Shown one piece after another: positions 55,580-64,000 of a stretch of 64,000 nt of DNA (positions are counted from its first letter, which is position 1; each line of letters opens with the position of its first letter). The stretch is taken from positions 1 through 64,000 of the forward strand of contig DGOV01000094.1 of assembly GCA_002390205.1 (NCBI GenBank). Direction: 5' to 3'. The notes beneath the pieces are model-generated. The model had not been told where the DNA came from and made no database searches. It worked only from the letters and a program-made list of their open reading frames with translations. This DNA is from Proteobacteria bacterium UBA4457. Its GTDB lineage: Bacteria > Pseudomonadota > Gammaproteobacteria > Ga0077536. A program made the translations under genes and the position numbers.

Positions 55580-56125
55580 TTGAGTATAGCCGATATAATT
55601 TTGAATCGCCGCACTATTCACACGTTTAAAAAAGAAAAAGTTCCCGACACTTTAATCGAAGAAGCGTTGCGGACCTCGAGATGGGCACCTAATCACTACC
55701 TAACGGAACCTTGGCGCTTCTATTTGTTAGGCAATCAGGCAAAGAGCAAAATTATAGAAGTAAATTCCATGCTAATTACGTGTGCGAAAGGTGAGCATGT
55801 AGCTGCTATAAAAAGTCGGCGGTGGTCGGCAGTACCTGGATGGTTAGTCATGACTTTTCCAAAAAGTCACGATGAGAAGAAACAGCTCGAGGATTATGCC
55901 GCCTGTTGTTGTGTCGCTCAGAATTTCATGCTGTATTTATGGGAGCAAGGCGTTGGAGTTAAATGGACTACTGGCGAAGTGATTTCGACTATCGAATTTG
56001 CTCAAGCTGTGGGCTTTGATAGCGACGCAGAACGCCCAGTTGGGCTTTTTTGGTATGGTTTTCCTGAGCAAGTAGGAACCCAGATGAGAAAGCCTCTTGA
56101 GGATAGCTTACGGCATGTCCTTTAG
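55580..56125 (+). CDS. Nitroreductase-family flavoprotein
   Basis: The 181-aa protein starts at a TTG with GAGG eight bases upstream. It has the nitroreductase opening LNRRTIHTF, RWAPNHYLTEPWRF, and a C-terminal GLFWYGFPEQ. It binds FMN as a dimer and reduces nitro or quinone compounds with NAD(P)H. A CCC-VAQNFMLYLW segment matches the helix that lines the active site. Convergent with hemH. Confidence 0.88.
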   Translation: MSIADIILNRRTIHTFKKEKVPDTLIEEALRTSRWAPNHYLTEPWRFYLLGNQAKSKIIEVNSMLITCAKGEHVAAIKSRRWSAVPGWLVMTFPKSHDEKKQLEDYAACCCVAQNFMLYLWEQGVGVKWTTGEVISTIEFAQAVGFDSDAERPVGLFWYGFPEQVGTQMRKPLEDSLRHVL

Positions 56126-56192
56126 AGCTTTCCGAAACGCTTATAAATTAGTTTAAAGGACTCCGTTATTTTTAATTAGAGTCTCCCACGCT

Positions 56193-57302
56193 CTACTGTT
56201 CGGCTCCGGCCGATAAAGCTCTTTCTAATATCGCTTTTCGCAACTCTTCCGTTTGATCGGATGATCCAAGCCAATTTCCCAAGTGCCCAGTAATGATTTC
56301 ATGTAATAGCGAAATATGCCCGTTTGATTCGTTAAGAGCGGGTATATAATTTAGCTTTTCACCTCCATGTCGACGGAAGTTCTCTTGATTAAGAATCATT
56401 ATTTCTTCCAAGGTTTCAAGGCAATCTACTGCGAACCCTGGACAGATCACGTCTACTTTTTTTAGACCTTCATCTCCCCATTCCATAAGGGTTTTATCAG
56501 TATATGGCTCTAACCATTCTTTGGGGCCTACCCGAGACTGAAAAGTGATTTTCCATTCATTTGGCTTCAAACGGAGTTGTTCAGTAACCAATCGTGCAGT
56601 TGCTTGGCATTGACAATAGTAAGGGTCTCCCGCTAAAAATGTATCTTTAGGTATACCGTGGAAAGATAATAATAGACGTTCACTCCTCCCGTTTTTAGAC
56701 CAATGCGTGAGGATTGAGTCGCAGATAGCGTCTATATAGGCCCGATTCTGGTGATAATCCGAAGCGAATCGGATTTCTGGAACCCATCTTAGAGTTTTAC
56801 AGTGGTTAAATACCGCATCATATGTGGAAGCTGTAGTAGCAGATGCATATTGTGGATACATTGGAAAAATCAGAATACGCCTTACATTTTTGTTTCGAAG
56901 CTCGTCAATACCATCGGATATTGACGGATTGCCGTACCTCATGCCAAGGGCATATTCTATTTCGGAGTAGCCTGCCTCTTTTGAGAGAAAGTCTAATTTC
57001 GAGACTACTTTTTTAGACGAAGTGAGAAGTGGGGAGCCTCCCTTTTCCCAGATACTTAGGTAGGCCCGCGCAGATTTCCTAGGACGAGTGTTGAGAATTA
57101 CTCCATGTAAAATGGGCCACCATATCCAGCGAGGTAACTCGACGATTCTTGGATCGCTTAAAAATTGAGCGAGGTAGGTTTTAACTGCTTTTTTAGTTGG
57201 GGCATCTGGAGTACCTAGATTACACATTAAAACCCCAGTCTTGGTATTCTGCCCATGGGCAAAGTTATGTGTGCCTGAAAATTTTTCCATTCGGTGACCC
57301 AT
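56193..57302 (-). CDS. hemH: Ferrochelatase
   Basis: The 369-aa protein has the HemH patterns GVLMCNLGTPDAP, FPMYPQYASATT, LLSFHGIPKDTF with the catalytic His, and the later Glu in CLETLEE. It inserts iron into protoporphyrin IX. The N-terminus carries about 25 extra residues. It stands alone between convergent and divergent neighbours. Confidence 0.96.
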   Translation of the reverse strand: MGHRMEKFSGTHNFAHGQNTKTGVLMCNLGTPDAPTKKAVKTYLAQFLSDPRIVELPRWIWWPILHGVILNTRPRKSARAYLSIWEKGGSPLLTSSKKVVSKLDFLSKEAGYSEIEYALGMRYGNPSISDGIDELRNKNVRRILIFPMYPQYASATTASTYDAVFNHCKTLRWVPEIRFASDYHQNRAYIDAICDSILTHWSKNGRSERLLLSFHGIPKDTFLAGDPYYCQCQATARLVTEQLRLKPNEWKITFQSRVGPKEWLEPYTDKTLMEWGDEGLKKVDVICPGFAVDCLETLEEIMILNQENFRRHGGEKLNYIPALNESNGHISLLHEIITGHLGNWLGSSDQTEELRKAILERALSAGAEQ

Positions 57303-57520
57303 TTTGACTTGTTGAAAAAGTAAAACTCTATAGCTGCTTTTATTTTTTCTAGCTTATGTTACGCTAATTTACATTAAATTTTTGGTTCACAAAGGTTCTT
57401 TCCCTACCGAATCTATTTCTTCGTAGATTAAGCAGTTGCATTAGCCTGGGGCCGTCTATTTGAAAGATGCGGACATAAAAAAATTGATTTGGGAATAGAG
57501 ACTTAGGAGGGAGATGAACT

Positions 57521-58120
57521 GTGAATTTCTGTAGTAAGTGCGGTTCTGCCAGGATCGAGAGAACGATCCCTTCGGGTGAGGATCGGGCACGTGATGTCTG
57601 TGGTGAATGCGGTGAGGTTTTTTATCAAAATCCTAAAATAGTTGCAGGTTGTATTCCAATATGGAAGGACAAGATCCTCCTATGCAAGAGAGCCATAGAG
57701 CCTCGCTATGGCTGGTGGACTCTTCCAGCCGGTTATATGGAGAATGGTGAAACTATTGCTGAAGGGGCAAAACGGGAAACTGCAGAAGAAGCATGTGCTG
57801 ATGTGGTCGTCCAGCAACTATTTGCGCTCTTTAGTCTTCCTGAGATTAATCAGGTCTATATGATTTTCTTATCTCAACTGGCTAACCTGAACTTCTCTCC
57901 AGGCTCGGAGAGCTTAGAATGTAAATTATTTTCTGAGACAGAGATCCCTTGGTCGGAAATAGCATTCCCGACGATTACCCATAGTTTAAAATTCTACTTT
58001 GAAGATTTAAAAAGCGGAACTTTTAAACAGCATATTGGAGATATAAAGCGGAAAGGTGGACAGTTAATTCTCCAACCGCAATTGACGTGGGATAAAACAG
58101 AGATACCGAGTCATTGGTAG
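57521..58120 (+). CDS. NUDIX hydrolase with zinc ribbon
   Basis: The 199-aa protein starts at a GTG preceded by GGAGGGAG. Cys4, Cys7, Cys27 and Cys30 form a zinc ribbon. The Nudix box is present as GYMENGE...REtaEE with a final A-C in place of the usual L/I-G. The layout matches small zinc-ribbon Nudix enzymes (ADP-ribose or NADH-pyrophosphatase-like). Substrate unknown. Confidence 0.88.
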   Translation: MNFCSKCGSARIERTIPSGEDRARDVCGECGEVFYQNPKIVAGCIPIWKDKILLCKRAIEPRYGWWTLPAGYMENGETIAEGAKRETAEEACADVVVQQLFALFSLPEINQVYMIFLSQLANLNFSPGSESLECKLFSETEIPWSEIAFPTITHSLKFYFEDLKSGTFKQHIGDIKRKGGQLILQPQLTWDKTEIPSHW

Positions 58121-58167
58121 CTATTTTTAGTGCTTAGAGATTATTTTTGAAAAGAAGCGAAGTTGCT

Positions 58168-58512
58168 ATGGTCGAGAAAAGTATATTTGAACGGATTATC
58201 GACAGGGAACTTTCGGCGAATATAGTGCATGAAGACGAGTTATGTATTGCTTTTCATGATCTTGACCCTCAAGCGCCGCTGCATGTTTTAATTTGCCCTA
58301 AAAAGCGGATAAATATGATCTCTGAGGCTTTGGCGGAGGATCTAGATGTTCTGGGCCACCTACTTCTTGTAGCACCGGTTGTAGCCGCTGCTGAAGGGTA
58401 TGCTGATGCCTTTAGGCTGACAATAAATAATGGGTCTGGCGCTGGCCAAACTGTTTTTCATTTGCACATTCATTTAATGGCGGGTCGACCTTTTTCTTGG
58501 CCTCCAGGGTAA
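58168..58512 (+). CDS. HIT-family (HinT-like) nucleotide hydrolase
   Basis: The product is 114 aa from the ATG at 58168; a TTG at 58147 would add seven residues. It has the family opening SIFERIIDRELSA, VHEDE, and the His triad HLHIHLM. HinT enzymes hydrolyse nucleoside phosphoramidates. It follows the Nudix gene by 47 bp on the same strand. Confidence 0.93.
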   Translation: MVEKSIFERIIDRELSANIVHEDELCIAFHDLDPQAPLHVLICPKKRINMISEALAEDLDVLGHLLLVAPVVAAAEGYADAFRLTINNGSGAGQTVFHLHIHLMAGRPFSWPPG

Positions 58513-58549
58513 TTTTATTTCGCAGGGAGTAGCGTTTTGCCCTGTAACT

Positions 58550-59809
58550 TTATCTCTTCATCGCATCGAAGAACTCAGCGTTATTTTTGGTGGCTTTGAA
58601 ACGCTCTAGTATAAATTCCATCGCAGCTACCTCTTCCATCGAGTGCAGTAGCTTTCTAAGGATCCATATTTTTTGCAGCTCGTCAGCTTTAGTCAGAATT
58701 TCTTCTCGCCTAGTACCTGAGCGATTGATGTTAACGCTTGGAAATATACGTTTTTCAGCAACCTTTCTTTCAAGGTGGATTTCCATATTTCCTGTGCCTT
58801 TAAACTCTTCGTAAATTACATCATCCATTCGAGAACCAGTATCGACAAGAGCTGTGGCAATTATTGTTAAACTACCGCCTTCTTCTATATTGCGAGCAGC
58901 TCCAAAAAATCGTTTTGGACGTTGCAGAGCGTTTGCATCAACACCTCCTGTTAAAACCTTACCTGATGATGGGACTACAGTATTGTAGGCCCGCGCCAGA
59001 CGTGTAATCGAGTCTAGAAGTATGATTACATTTTGCTTGTGTTCTACTAGTCTTTTTGCCTTTTCAATAACCATCTCTGCAACCTGAACGTGACGGCTGG
59101 CTGGCTCATCAAAAGTACTAGCAACTACTTCTCCTCTTACGGAGCGTTGCATCTCTGTGACTTCTTCTGGTCTCTCGTCTATCAACAATACAATTAAGTA
59201 GCAATCTGGATGATTAACACCTAGGGAGTGAGCAATACTCTGCAGCATCATTGTTTTGCCTGCTTTTGGTGGGGAAATTACCAAACCTCTTTGTCCTTTC
59301 CCAATTGGGGAGACGAGATCTATGATTCTAGGTGTGAGATCCTCAGTACTACCGTTGCCGAGCTCCAGTTGTAATCGTTCCTGTGGGAAGAGCGGTGTCA
59401 GATTTTCGAAAAGAACTTTACTCTTAGTGTTTTCAGGTGACTCGAAGTTGATTTCTCCAACTTTTAGCAGCGCGAAATATCTTTCACCATCTTTAGGCGG
59501 CCTAATTTTCCCGGAGATTGTATCTCCCGTTCTTAGGCTGAAGCGTCTAATTTGACTTGGAGATACATAGATGTCATCAGCTCCTGCGAGGTAAGAAGCA
59601 TCACCGGATCGCAGAAAACCAAACCCGTCCTGTAGGATTTCGAGCACCCCGTCTCCAGAAATATCTTCTCCTTTTTTTGCTTGTGCTTTAAGGATATTAA
59701 AGATTACATCTTGTTTACGGGAACGGCCTGTCCCTTCCACTCCCATTTCTTCAGATATTATTAGAAGTTCCGATGCTGTTTTTTGTTTTAGTTCTGTAAG
59801 ATTCATCAT
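58550..59809 (-). CDS. rho: Transcription termination factor Rho
   Basis: The 419-aa protein has the N-terminal helical and cold-shock RNA-binding parts ([13 protein letters not shown]), the Walker [10 protein letters not shown], Walker B region [15 protein letters not shown] and the Q/R-loop end SGTRREE. It is the hexameric RNA helicase that ends transcription. trxA lies upstream on the same strand. Confidence 0.98.
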   Translation of the reverse strand: MMNLTELKQKTASELLIISEEMGVEGTGRSRKQDVIFNILKAQAKKGEDISGDGVLEILQDGFGFLRSGDASYLAGADDIYVSPSQIRRFSLRTGDTISGKIRPPKDGERYFALLKVGEINFESPENTKSKVLFENLTPLFPQERLQLELGNGSTEDLTPRIIDLVSPIGKGQRGLVISPPKAGKTMMLQSIAHSLGVNHPDCYLIVLLIDERPEEVTEMQRSVRGEVVASTFDEPASRHVQVAEMVIEKAKRLVEHKQNVIILLDSITRLARAYNTVVPSSGKVLTGGVDANALQRPKRFFGAARNIEEGGSLTIIATALVDTGSRMDDVIYEEFKGTGNMEIHLERKVAEKRIFPSVNINRSGTRREEILTKADELQKIWILRKLLHSMEEVAAMEFILERFKATKNNAEFFDAMKR

Positions 59810-60022
59810 GAGATATTTTTGTGAGCTTTTTGTGTGTGATTAGAGTTATTGGAATTGTAAAAAAGGACGATTCACCGATCAGAGATAACGTTTTTTTCTT
59901 TCTTACGGGAAATTATCGGGCGGGTCGCCTGACAACCTGTAGACACAATAGCACGGAGGTTAAGCGCAGTCTACTATTGCGACACCTCTTATTTTCTGCC
60001 ACCTAAGGCTGCTTCTTAAGCC
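59810..60022 (-). promoter_or_regulatory. Leader region of rho
   Basis: The 213-bp gap between trxA and rho holds no gene. It includes a short GGCG-GGT-CGCC hairpin (about 59917-59931) and long pyrimidine/purine runs. In other gammaproteobacteria a leader here mediates Rho autoregulation; that is inferred by position only. Confidence 0.3.
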
Positions 60023-60349
60023 TTAAATATTACCGTCAATAAAGGCTGTTAGCTGAGACTTGGAAAGAGCGCCGACTTGGGTAGCAACTACATTTCCATC
60101 TTTAAAAATCATCAAACACGGAATGCCTCTAACCCCATATTTCTGAGCAGTTTCACCATTCTGATCAACATCTAGCTTTGCTATTTTCAATTTATCAGAG
60201 TAATCCGGGCCAACCTCGTCTAGAATAGGTGCAATCATTTTGCAGGGTCCGCACCATTCTGCCCAATAATCGACTAAGACTGGTGTCGCGGATTGAACTA
60301 CATCTGTGTCGAAAGAGTCGTCAGTAACGTGTAATATTTTGTCGCTCAT
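60023..60349 (-). CDS. trxA: Thioredoxin
   Basis: The 108-aa protein has the active site EWCGPC (Cys33, Cys36), the cis-Pro in GIPCLMIF and normal length. It reduces protein disulfides. The extra Cys beside the cis-Pro (GIPC) is not typical; Thr is usual (GIPT). It is upstream of rho and divergent from rhlB as in E. coli. Confidence 0.97.
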   Translation of the reverse strand: MSDKILHVTDDSFDTDVVQSATPVLVDYWAEWCGPCKMIAPILDEVGPDYSDKLKIAKLDVDQNGETAQKYGVRGIPCLMIFKDGNVVATQVGALSKSQLTAFIDGNI

Positions 60350-60454
60350 TGTAACTTTAGTATTCCTTAGATTTATTCTAATAACTCATTGTCGACCGAA
60401 CTGAATTAAAAATGCAAGCTCGAAATTAAATGAGCATAGGGCTATTTTGATCAT

Positions 60455-61957
60455 ATGAATTTATATACTCCGTTAGAAGTGCTTATCGTCTTCGCTTCCG
60501 TTATCGTTTTTTCAATGCTATTGAAGTTCTCCATTTCCAAAATACGCAGATCTGGAGGTCGGAAGTCTAAAACTATAGATCGCAAGAACGTAAAACGTAG
60601 GAAGAGAGCCACGAAGGTAAAAAAAGAGACTCCTGTTAATCAATCCTCAAAAAAACAAACTCCAAAAAAAGATTCTGTGACCAGCAGTTCGGTCAAGGCA
60701 ATAAATAGTGATGCCGTAACAGATATAAGATTTGATAGTTTAGGTCTTCAGGAGATATTACTGGAAGGTGTGAAGGACGCTGGGTTTGAGTTCTGCACCC
60801 CGATCCAGGCGAAATCTTTGCCAGCTTTGTTACTAGGTCGAGATGTTGCTGGGCAAGCTCAAACAGGAACGGGTAAGACTGCGGCGTACCTCTTGGCTAC
60901 GATGAACACTATCTTGTTGGGGGATGAGCGAGTTGAATGGGCTATTGGTGGCTTTGCCCCGCGCGGTATAATACTGGCACCTACCAGAGAATTAGCGATT
61001 CAAATTCATCAAGATGCTCTGACTTTAGGCCGGCATAGCGGACTTAGTCTGGGTTTGATATACGGAGGAGTCGATTATGATAAGCAGCGCAAGATATTGG
61101 AAGGCGGTGTAGACATTATTATAGGTACTCCAGGGCGAATCATTGACTTCTTTAAACAAGAAGTCTTTTCTTTAGATAAGATTCAGGCTCTCGTTCTCGA
61201 TGAAGCTGACCGTATGTTCGACCTTGGCTTCATCAAGGACATTCGATTCTTGCTTCGCCGGATGCCGCAGCCTGAAAAGCGACTAAACATGCTGTATTCT
61301 GCGACACTATCTCACCGAGTAAACGAACTGGGTTACGAGTATATGAATACTCCAGAGCTAGTTGAAGTTTTAGCGCTGGCCCCGACTGCAGATAAGGTTA
61401 CACAGCTGCTCTATCACGTTAGTTCTGATGAAAAAATCCGATTGCTTATAGGGCTTTTCAGGCAACATGAGCCAAAGAGAGCTATAGTTTTCGCCAATAC
61501 GAAGCGAGTAGTAGCGCTGGTGGTGTCGTACTTGAACAGTAATGGTTACCGAGCTAGAGCTTTATCGGGAGATGTAGAACAGTCTAAGCGTCAGCGTTTG
61601 ATAGGTGATTTTAAATCTGGGGCTGTATCTATAGTCGTAGCGACTGATGTCGCTGCTAGAGGTCTGCATATTCCAGATGTGAGTCACGTTTTTAACTTTG
61701 ACCTACCTCACAACTGTGAAGATTATGTCCACCGGATTGGTCGGACCGCGAGAGCCGGAGAGAGCGGAGAGGCGATTAGTTTTGCTTGTGAGGAATATGT
61801 TTTTTCACTAGAAAGCATCGAGTCTTACGTCGAGAACAAAATACCAGTGGATCCTGTCACAGAAAATTTGTTACCAAAAGTTACCAAACCACCATACGAC
61901 GAAACTAGAGCGTCAAGCGATCGTAGGAAACCGAGAAGAAGAAGCCCTGGAACCTAG
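60455..61957 (+). CDS. rhlB: DEAD-box RNA helicase RhlB-like, with N-terminal membrane segment
   Basis: The 500-aa protein has a hydrophobic segment at about 5-24 (LEVLIVFASVIVFSMLLKF), a very basic linker (about 30-75), then the DEAD-box core: Q motif CTPIQ, AQTGTGKT, PTRELAIQ, DEAD, SAT and HRIGRTARAG. A basic tail follows. Position beside trxA-rho identifies it as RhlB, which works with RNase E. The membrane-type N-terminus is not seen in E. coli RhlB. Confidence 0.92.
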   Translation: MNLYTPLEVLIVFASVIVFSMLLKFSISKIRRSGGRKSKTIDRKNVKRRKRATKVKKETPVNQSSKKQTPKKDSVTSSSVKAINSDAVTDIRFDSLGLQEILLEGVKDAGFEFCTPIQAKSLPALLLGRDVAGQAQTGTGKTAAYLLATMNTILLGDERVEWAIGGFAPRGIILAPTRELAIQIHQDALTLGRHSGLSLGLIYGGVDYDKQRKILEGGVDIIIGTPGRIIDFFKQEVFSLDKIQALVLDEADRMFDLGFIKDIRFLLRRMPQPEKRLNMLYSATLSHRVNELGYEYMNTPELVEVLALAPTADKVTQLLYHVSSDEKIRLLIGLFRQHEPKRAIVFANTKRVVALVVSYLNSNGYRARALSGDVEQSKRQRLIGDFKSGAVSIVVATDVAARGLHIPDVSHVFNFDLPHNCEDYVHRIGRTARAGESGEAISFACEEYVFSLESIESYVENKIPVDPVTENLLPKVTKPPYDETRASSDRRKPRRRSPGT

Positions 61958-62034
61958 GGTACAGGCGAAACCGATATTTGCATGCTAAAAGCCTCATTTC
62001 CTATTAATATAGCTGTAATCTTGGAGTTCCTGTC

Positions 62035-62163
62035 ATGAAAAAAAAACTAACGATAAAACATAGACTATTGCCATTCATGCTTATCATCAGTTGTCTTAGC
62101 TTTGGTTGCGGGCAGAAAGGTGAATTATTTATTCCGGACTCTGCTGTCCAGCAACCTAAATAG
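62035..62163 (+). CDS. lptM: LptM-type small lipoprotein
   Basis: The 42-aa protein starts at an ATG with GGAG eight bases upstream. It has a basic signal, lipobox FGC and the motif CGQKGELFIPD, the LptM (YifL) signature. In E. coli LptM aids assembly of the LPS translocon LptD. Its place 9 bp before lysA is the conserved arrangement. Confidence 0.9.
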   Translation: MKKKLTIKHRLLPFMLIISCLSFGCGQKGELFIPDSAVQQPK

Positions 62164-62172
62164 ATTTACCTT

Positions 62173-63444
62173 ATGCGCAAATCCGAAATTTTTAATTACC
62201 AGGATGGCAAGCTGCATGCCGAGTCAGCTGATCTAGATACTATCGCGCGACAAGTTGGTACCCCATGTTATGTCTATTCCAGGGCGGCGATTGAAGCAGC
62301 TTGGTTAGAATACGACGATGCCTTCAGCGACCGAAGGCATGAAGTGTTTTACGCTGTTAAAGCGAACGATAACCTATCCATTATCAAAACGTTGCATTTG
62401 CTAGGTTCTAGCTTCGATGTGGTTTCTATTGGCGAGCTACTAAGAGTTCTAGAGGTTGGGGTGGACGCAAGTCGTGTGGTTTTCTCAGGTGTGGGGAAAA
62501 GTGTCCAGGAAATTTCAAGAGCTATTAAACTCGATGTCGGGACTATAAATATTGAGTCTTTGGAAGAATTTAAGAGAATTGAAGCTGTTACCAATGAACT
62601 CAGAATGTCGGTAAACGTAGCCGTTAGAGTTAACCCCGATGTTGATCCCAAAACACATCCATATATTTCTACGGGTCTTAAAAACAACAAGTTTGGAGTA
62701 CCTATCGAGGATGCTCTTGAGCTATATAAGTGCATTGCGACGTCTCGCTGGATAACCGCCACAGGTATTGCATGTCATATAGGATCTCAGATAGTGGACG
62801 TCGAGCCAATATTAGAGGCAGTAAAACAGATAGTTTTGCTGGCGTCAGGACTTGATGCATTAGGTATAAAAATCAAAACAATTGATGTGGGTGGTGGACT
62901 AGGCATCAGTTATAAGGACGAACAACCTCCGAAGATCCGTAGTTTTGTGTCAGCTTTGCTGGGGGCAGTCCCTGCTAACTTTAAGATCGCATTAGAACCC
63001 GGAAGATCCATAGTTGGGCATACTGGCATTCTTTTGACGAGAGTAGAGTTGGTAAAACAGACGGCATATAGTCGTTTCGTTATTGTAGATGCCGCGATGA
63101 ACGATCTTCTGAGACCTTCGCTTTATAGTGCTTGGCATGACATAGTGACCTGTGATGAAAAATCCCCAGCTGAGATAGAGGCTGCAGCTTTATGTGATGT
63201 GGTCGGACCCGTATGCGAGACTGGTGATACATTGGCAACAGGACGAAAATTAAGTGTCCTCGAGGGAGATTTAATCGGGGTATTGGATGCAGGAGCATAT
63301 GGTGCTGTGATGGGTTCAAACTATAATGCTAGACTTAAATGTGCTGAGGTGTTGGTTCAGAACGATTCCTTTAAAATAATTAAAGCTAGGCAGAGCTTTG
63401 AAGATATGGTGAAAATAGAACAAGAATACCTGATATCCGAATAG
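62173..63444 (+). CDS. lysA: Diaminopimelate decarboxylase
   Basis: The 423-aa protein has the PLP Lys63 in FYAVKAND, HIGSQI, the glycine-rich GGGLGI loop, EPGRSIVG, and a late CDVVGPVCETGD with the substrate Cys. It makes lysine from meso-DAP. lptM precedes it. dapF, which usually follows, is absent; glnA comes next. Confidence 0.97.
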   Translation: MRKSEIFNYQDGKLHAESADLDTIARQVGTPCYVYSRAAIEAAWLEYDDAFSDRRHEVFYAVKANDNLSIIKTLHLLGSSFDVVSIGELLRVLEVGVDASRVVFSGVGKSVQEISRAIKLDVGTINIESLEEFKRIEAVTNELRMSVNVAVRVNPDVDPKTHPYISTGLKNNKFGVPIEDALELYKCIATSRWITATGIACHIGSQIVDVEPILEAVKQIVLLASGLDALGIKIKTIDVGGGLGISYKDEQPPKIRSFVSALLGAVPANFKIALEPGRSIVGHTGILLTRVELVKQTAYSRFVIVDAAMNDLLRPSLYSAWHDIVTCDEKSPAEIEAAALCDVVGPVCETGDTLATGRKLSVLEGDLIGVLDAGAYGAVMGSNYNARLKCAEVLVQNDSFKIIKARQSFEDMVKIEQEYLISE

Positions 63445-63447
63445 GTG

Positions 63448-63496
63448 TGCACCTTAATAGAGCGCGAGAGTCTTTGATGCGCTCTATTAAGGTGCA
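63448..63496. repeat. Perfect 18-bp inverted repeat between lysA and glnA
   Basis: TGCACCTTAATAGAGCGC and its exact complement enclose 13 nt. It starts 4 bp after the lysA stop. No T-run follows on either strand. The outer TGCACC/GGTGCA resembles NtrC half-sites, but the spacing is not that of an NtrC box. It could end lysA transcripts or serve upstream of the glnA promoter. Confidence 0.85.
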
Positions 63497-63544
63497 AAAA
63501 ATATTACACAATTCCCATCCCGCGCTCGCATCGCGATTAAATGC

Positions 63545-63560
63545 TGGCATAATTTTTGCA
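63545..63560 (+). promoter_or_regulatory. Sigma-54 promoter for glnA
   Basis: TGGCATAATTTTTGCA matches the -24/-12 consensus, with GG and GC exactly ten bases apart. It lies 89 bp upstream of the glnA ATG. Nitrogen control by NtrC is expected for glnA, though no NtrC box is certain. Confidence 0.8.
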
Positions 63561-63649
63561 TGTTTATAAATATTGCGAGTTAATAGATGAAATCAGTTTT
63601 GTGCGATGTAGATTAAAAACATTAATGTAGTAAGTTGGAGAAAAATAAA

Positions 63650-64000
63650 ATGTCAGTAGAGAGTGTCCTGAAAACGTTGAGAGATGAGGATTATCGTTTC
63701 GTCGATATCCGATTTACAGATACAAAAGGTAAAGAGCAGCATGTCACTGTACCCACGCATGAGGTGGACGAGGACTTTTTTAAATCTGGAAAGATGTTTG
63801 ATGGCTCGTCTATTGCCGGTTGGAAAGACATCAATGAGTCAGACATGATTCTGATGCCAGATCCTTCGACCGGGGTGCTTGACCCTTTTTTTGAGGAGAA
63901 AACCTACAATATCCGATGCGATGTAGTTGAGCCTTCAACTGGAGAGGGTTACGACCGTTGCCCGAGGTCAATCGCGAAAAGAGCCGAGGAGTATCTAAAC
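63650..64000 (+). CDS. glnA: Glutamine synthetase, type I (N-terminal part)
   Basis: The first 117 codons are present and run off the window. The visible part matches Gln[17 protein letters not shown], the [22 protein letters not shown] loop by pattern and the DPFFEE segment. GGAG lies about ten bases before the ATG. A sigma-54 promoter stands upstream, fitting nitrogen-regulated expression. Confidence 0.97.
   Translation, partial: MSVESVLKTLRDEDYRFVDIRFTDTKGKEQHVTVPTHEVDEDFFKSGKMFDGSSIAGWKDINESDMILMPDPSTGVLDPFFEEKTYNIRCDVVEPSTGEGYDRCPRSIAKRAEEYLN

Noticed and set aside
59821..60006. 61-codon plus frame in the rho leader
   Set aside because: It has no SD or family match and sits in the untranslated leader on the opposite strand.
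63448..63496. Canonical NtrC box
   Set aside because: TGCACC and GGTGCA are about 37 bp apart, not about 5, so they do not form a standard site.

Overview
The window looks like chromosome of an aerobic gammaproteobacterium with moderate to low GC. The evidence is gene order: rpsU-yqeY-dnaG-rpoD with tsaD divergent, rho-trxA beside a divergent rhlB, lptM-lysA, and folB-folK, with proteins of gammaproteobacterial type. A marine lineage rich in catabolic genes fits the accessory content, but that is inference. No rRNA, CRISPR array, insertion sequence or prophage was seen. There is one tRNA (CAT anticodon, probably Ile2).

Layout. 1-6.5 kb: the start of a Lys/Ala-rich protein, a lipoprotein, two small c-type cytochromes and an RND efflux pair. 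6.5-13.3 kb: a MATE exporter, an amidase, a 2,6-dihydroxypyridine-hydroxylase-like monooxygenase, a histidine phosphatase, a PcaD-like enol-lactonase and a GST. 13.3-15.4 kb: citrate synthase and a MaoC hydratase. 15.4-17.0 kb: a cysteine-rich secreted protein without a normal start codon, tucked against a full-length P4-type integrase that has lost most of its active site. 17-39 kb: an accessory, mainly catabolic region. It holds ChaC, a DUF429-like protein, LysR, a three-gene operon (IsdG-like, carboxymuconolactone-decarboxylase-like, N-carbamoylsarcosine-amidase-like), SDRs, an AlkB-type hydroxylase with a divergent TetR, EthD, an M19 dipeptidase, a D-aminoacylase-like amidohydrolase, GST, a tungsten aldehyde oxidoreductase, HxlR, GlcG, an LLM flavoenzyme, an ion channel, a sulfurtransferase and an acyl-CoA-dehydrogenase-like monooxygenase. 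39-42 kb: small membrane and unknown genes and the tRNA. 42-64 kb: housekeeping genes (rpoD, dnaG, yqeY, rpsU, tsaD, plsY, folB, folK, folM-like, midA-like, uppP, msrA, cca, NDUFA9-like, nitroreductase, hemH, NUDIX, HIT, rho, trxA, rhlB, lptM, lysA, glnA start).

How the genes work together. The right third is core information processing, folate, lipid and heme metabolism. The left and middle look like a patchwork of small, locally regulated catabolic units. Most have their own regulator or a palindrome in a divergent promoter, which suggests uptake and oxidation of varied organic or xenobiotic compounds. No single complete pathway can be reconstructed.

Most unusual items. (1) A 29-codon peptide gene at 22.4 kb with an exceptionally complete Shine-Dalgarno, its own hairpin and a strong terminator. 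(2) The cysteine-rich gene with a possible non-AUG start next to the inactive integrase. (3) A structured, Fur-box-flanked region upstream of the aldehyde oxidoreductase. (4) An RhlB with an N-terminal membrane helix. (5) Several long perfect hairpins without U-tracts, one of them just upstream of a sigma-54 promoter for glnA.
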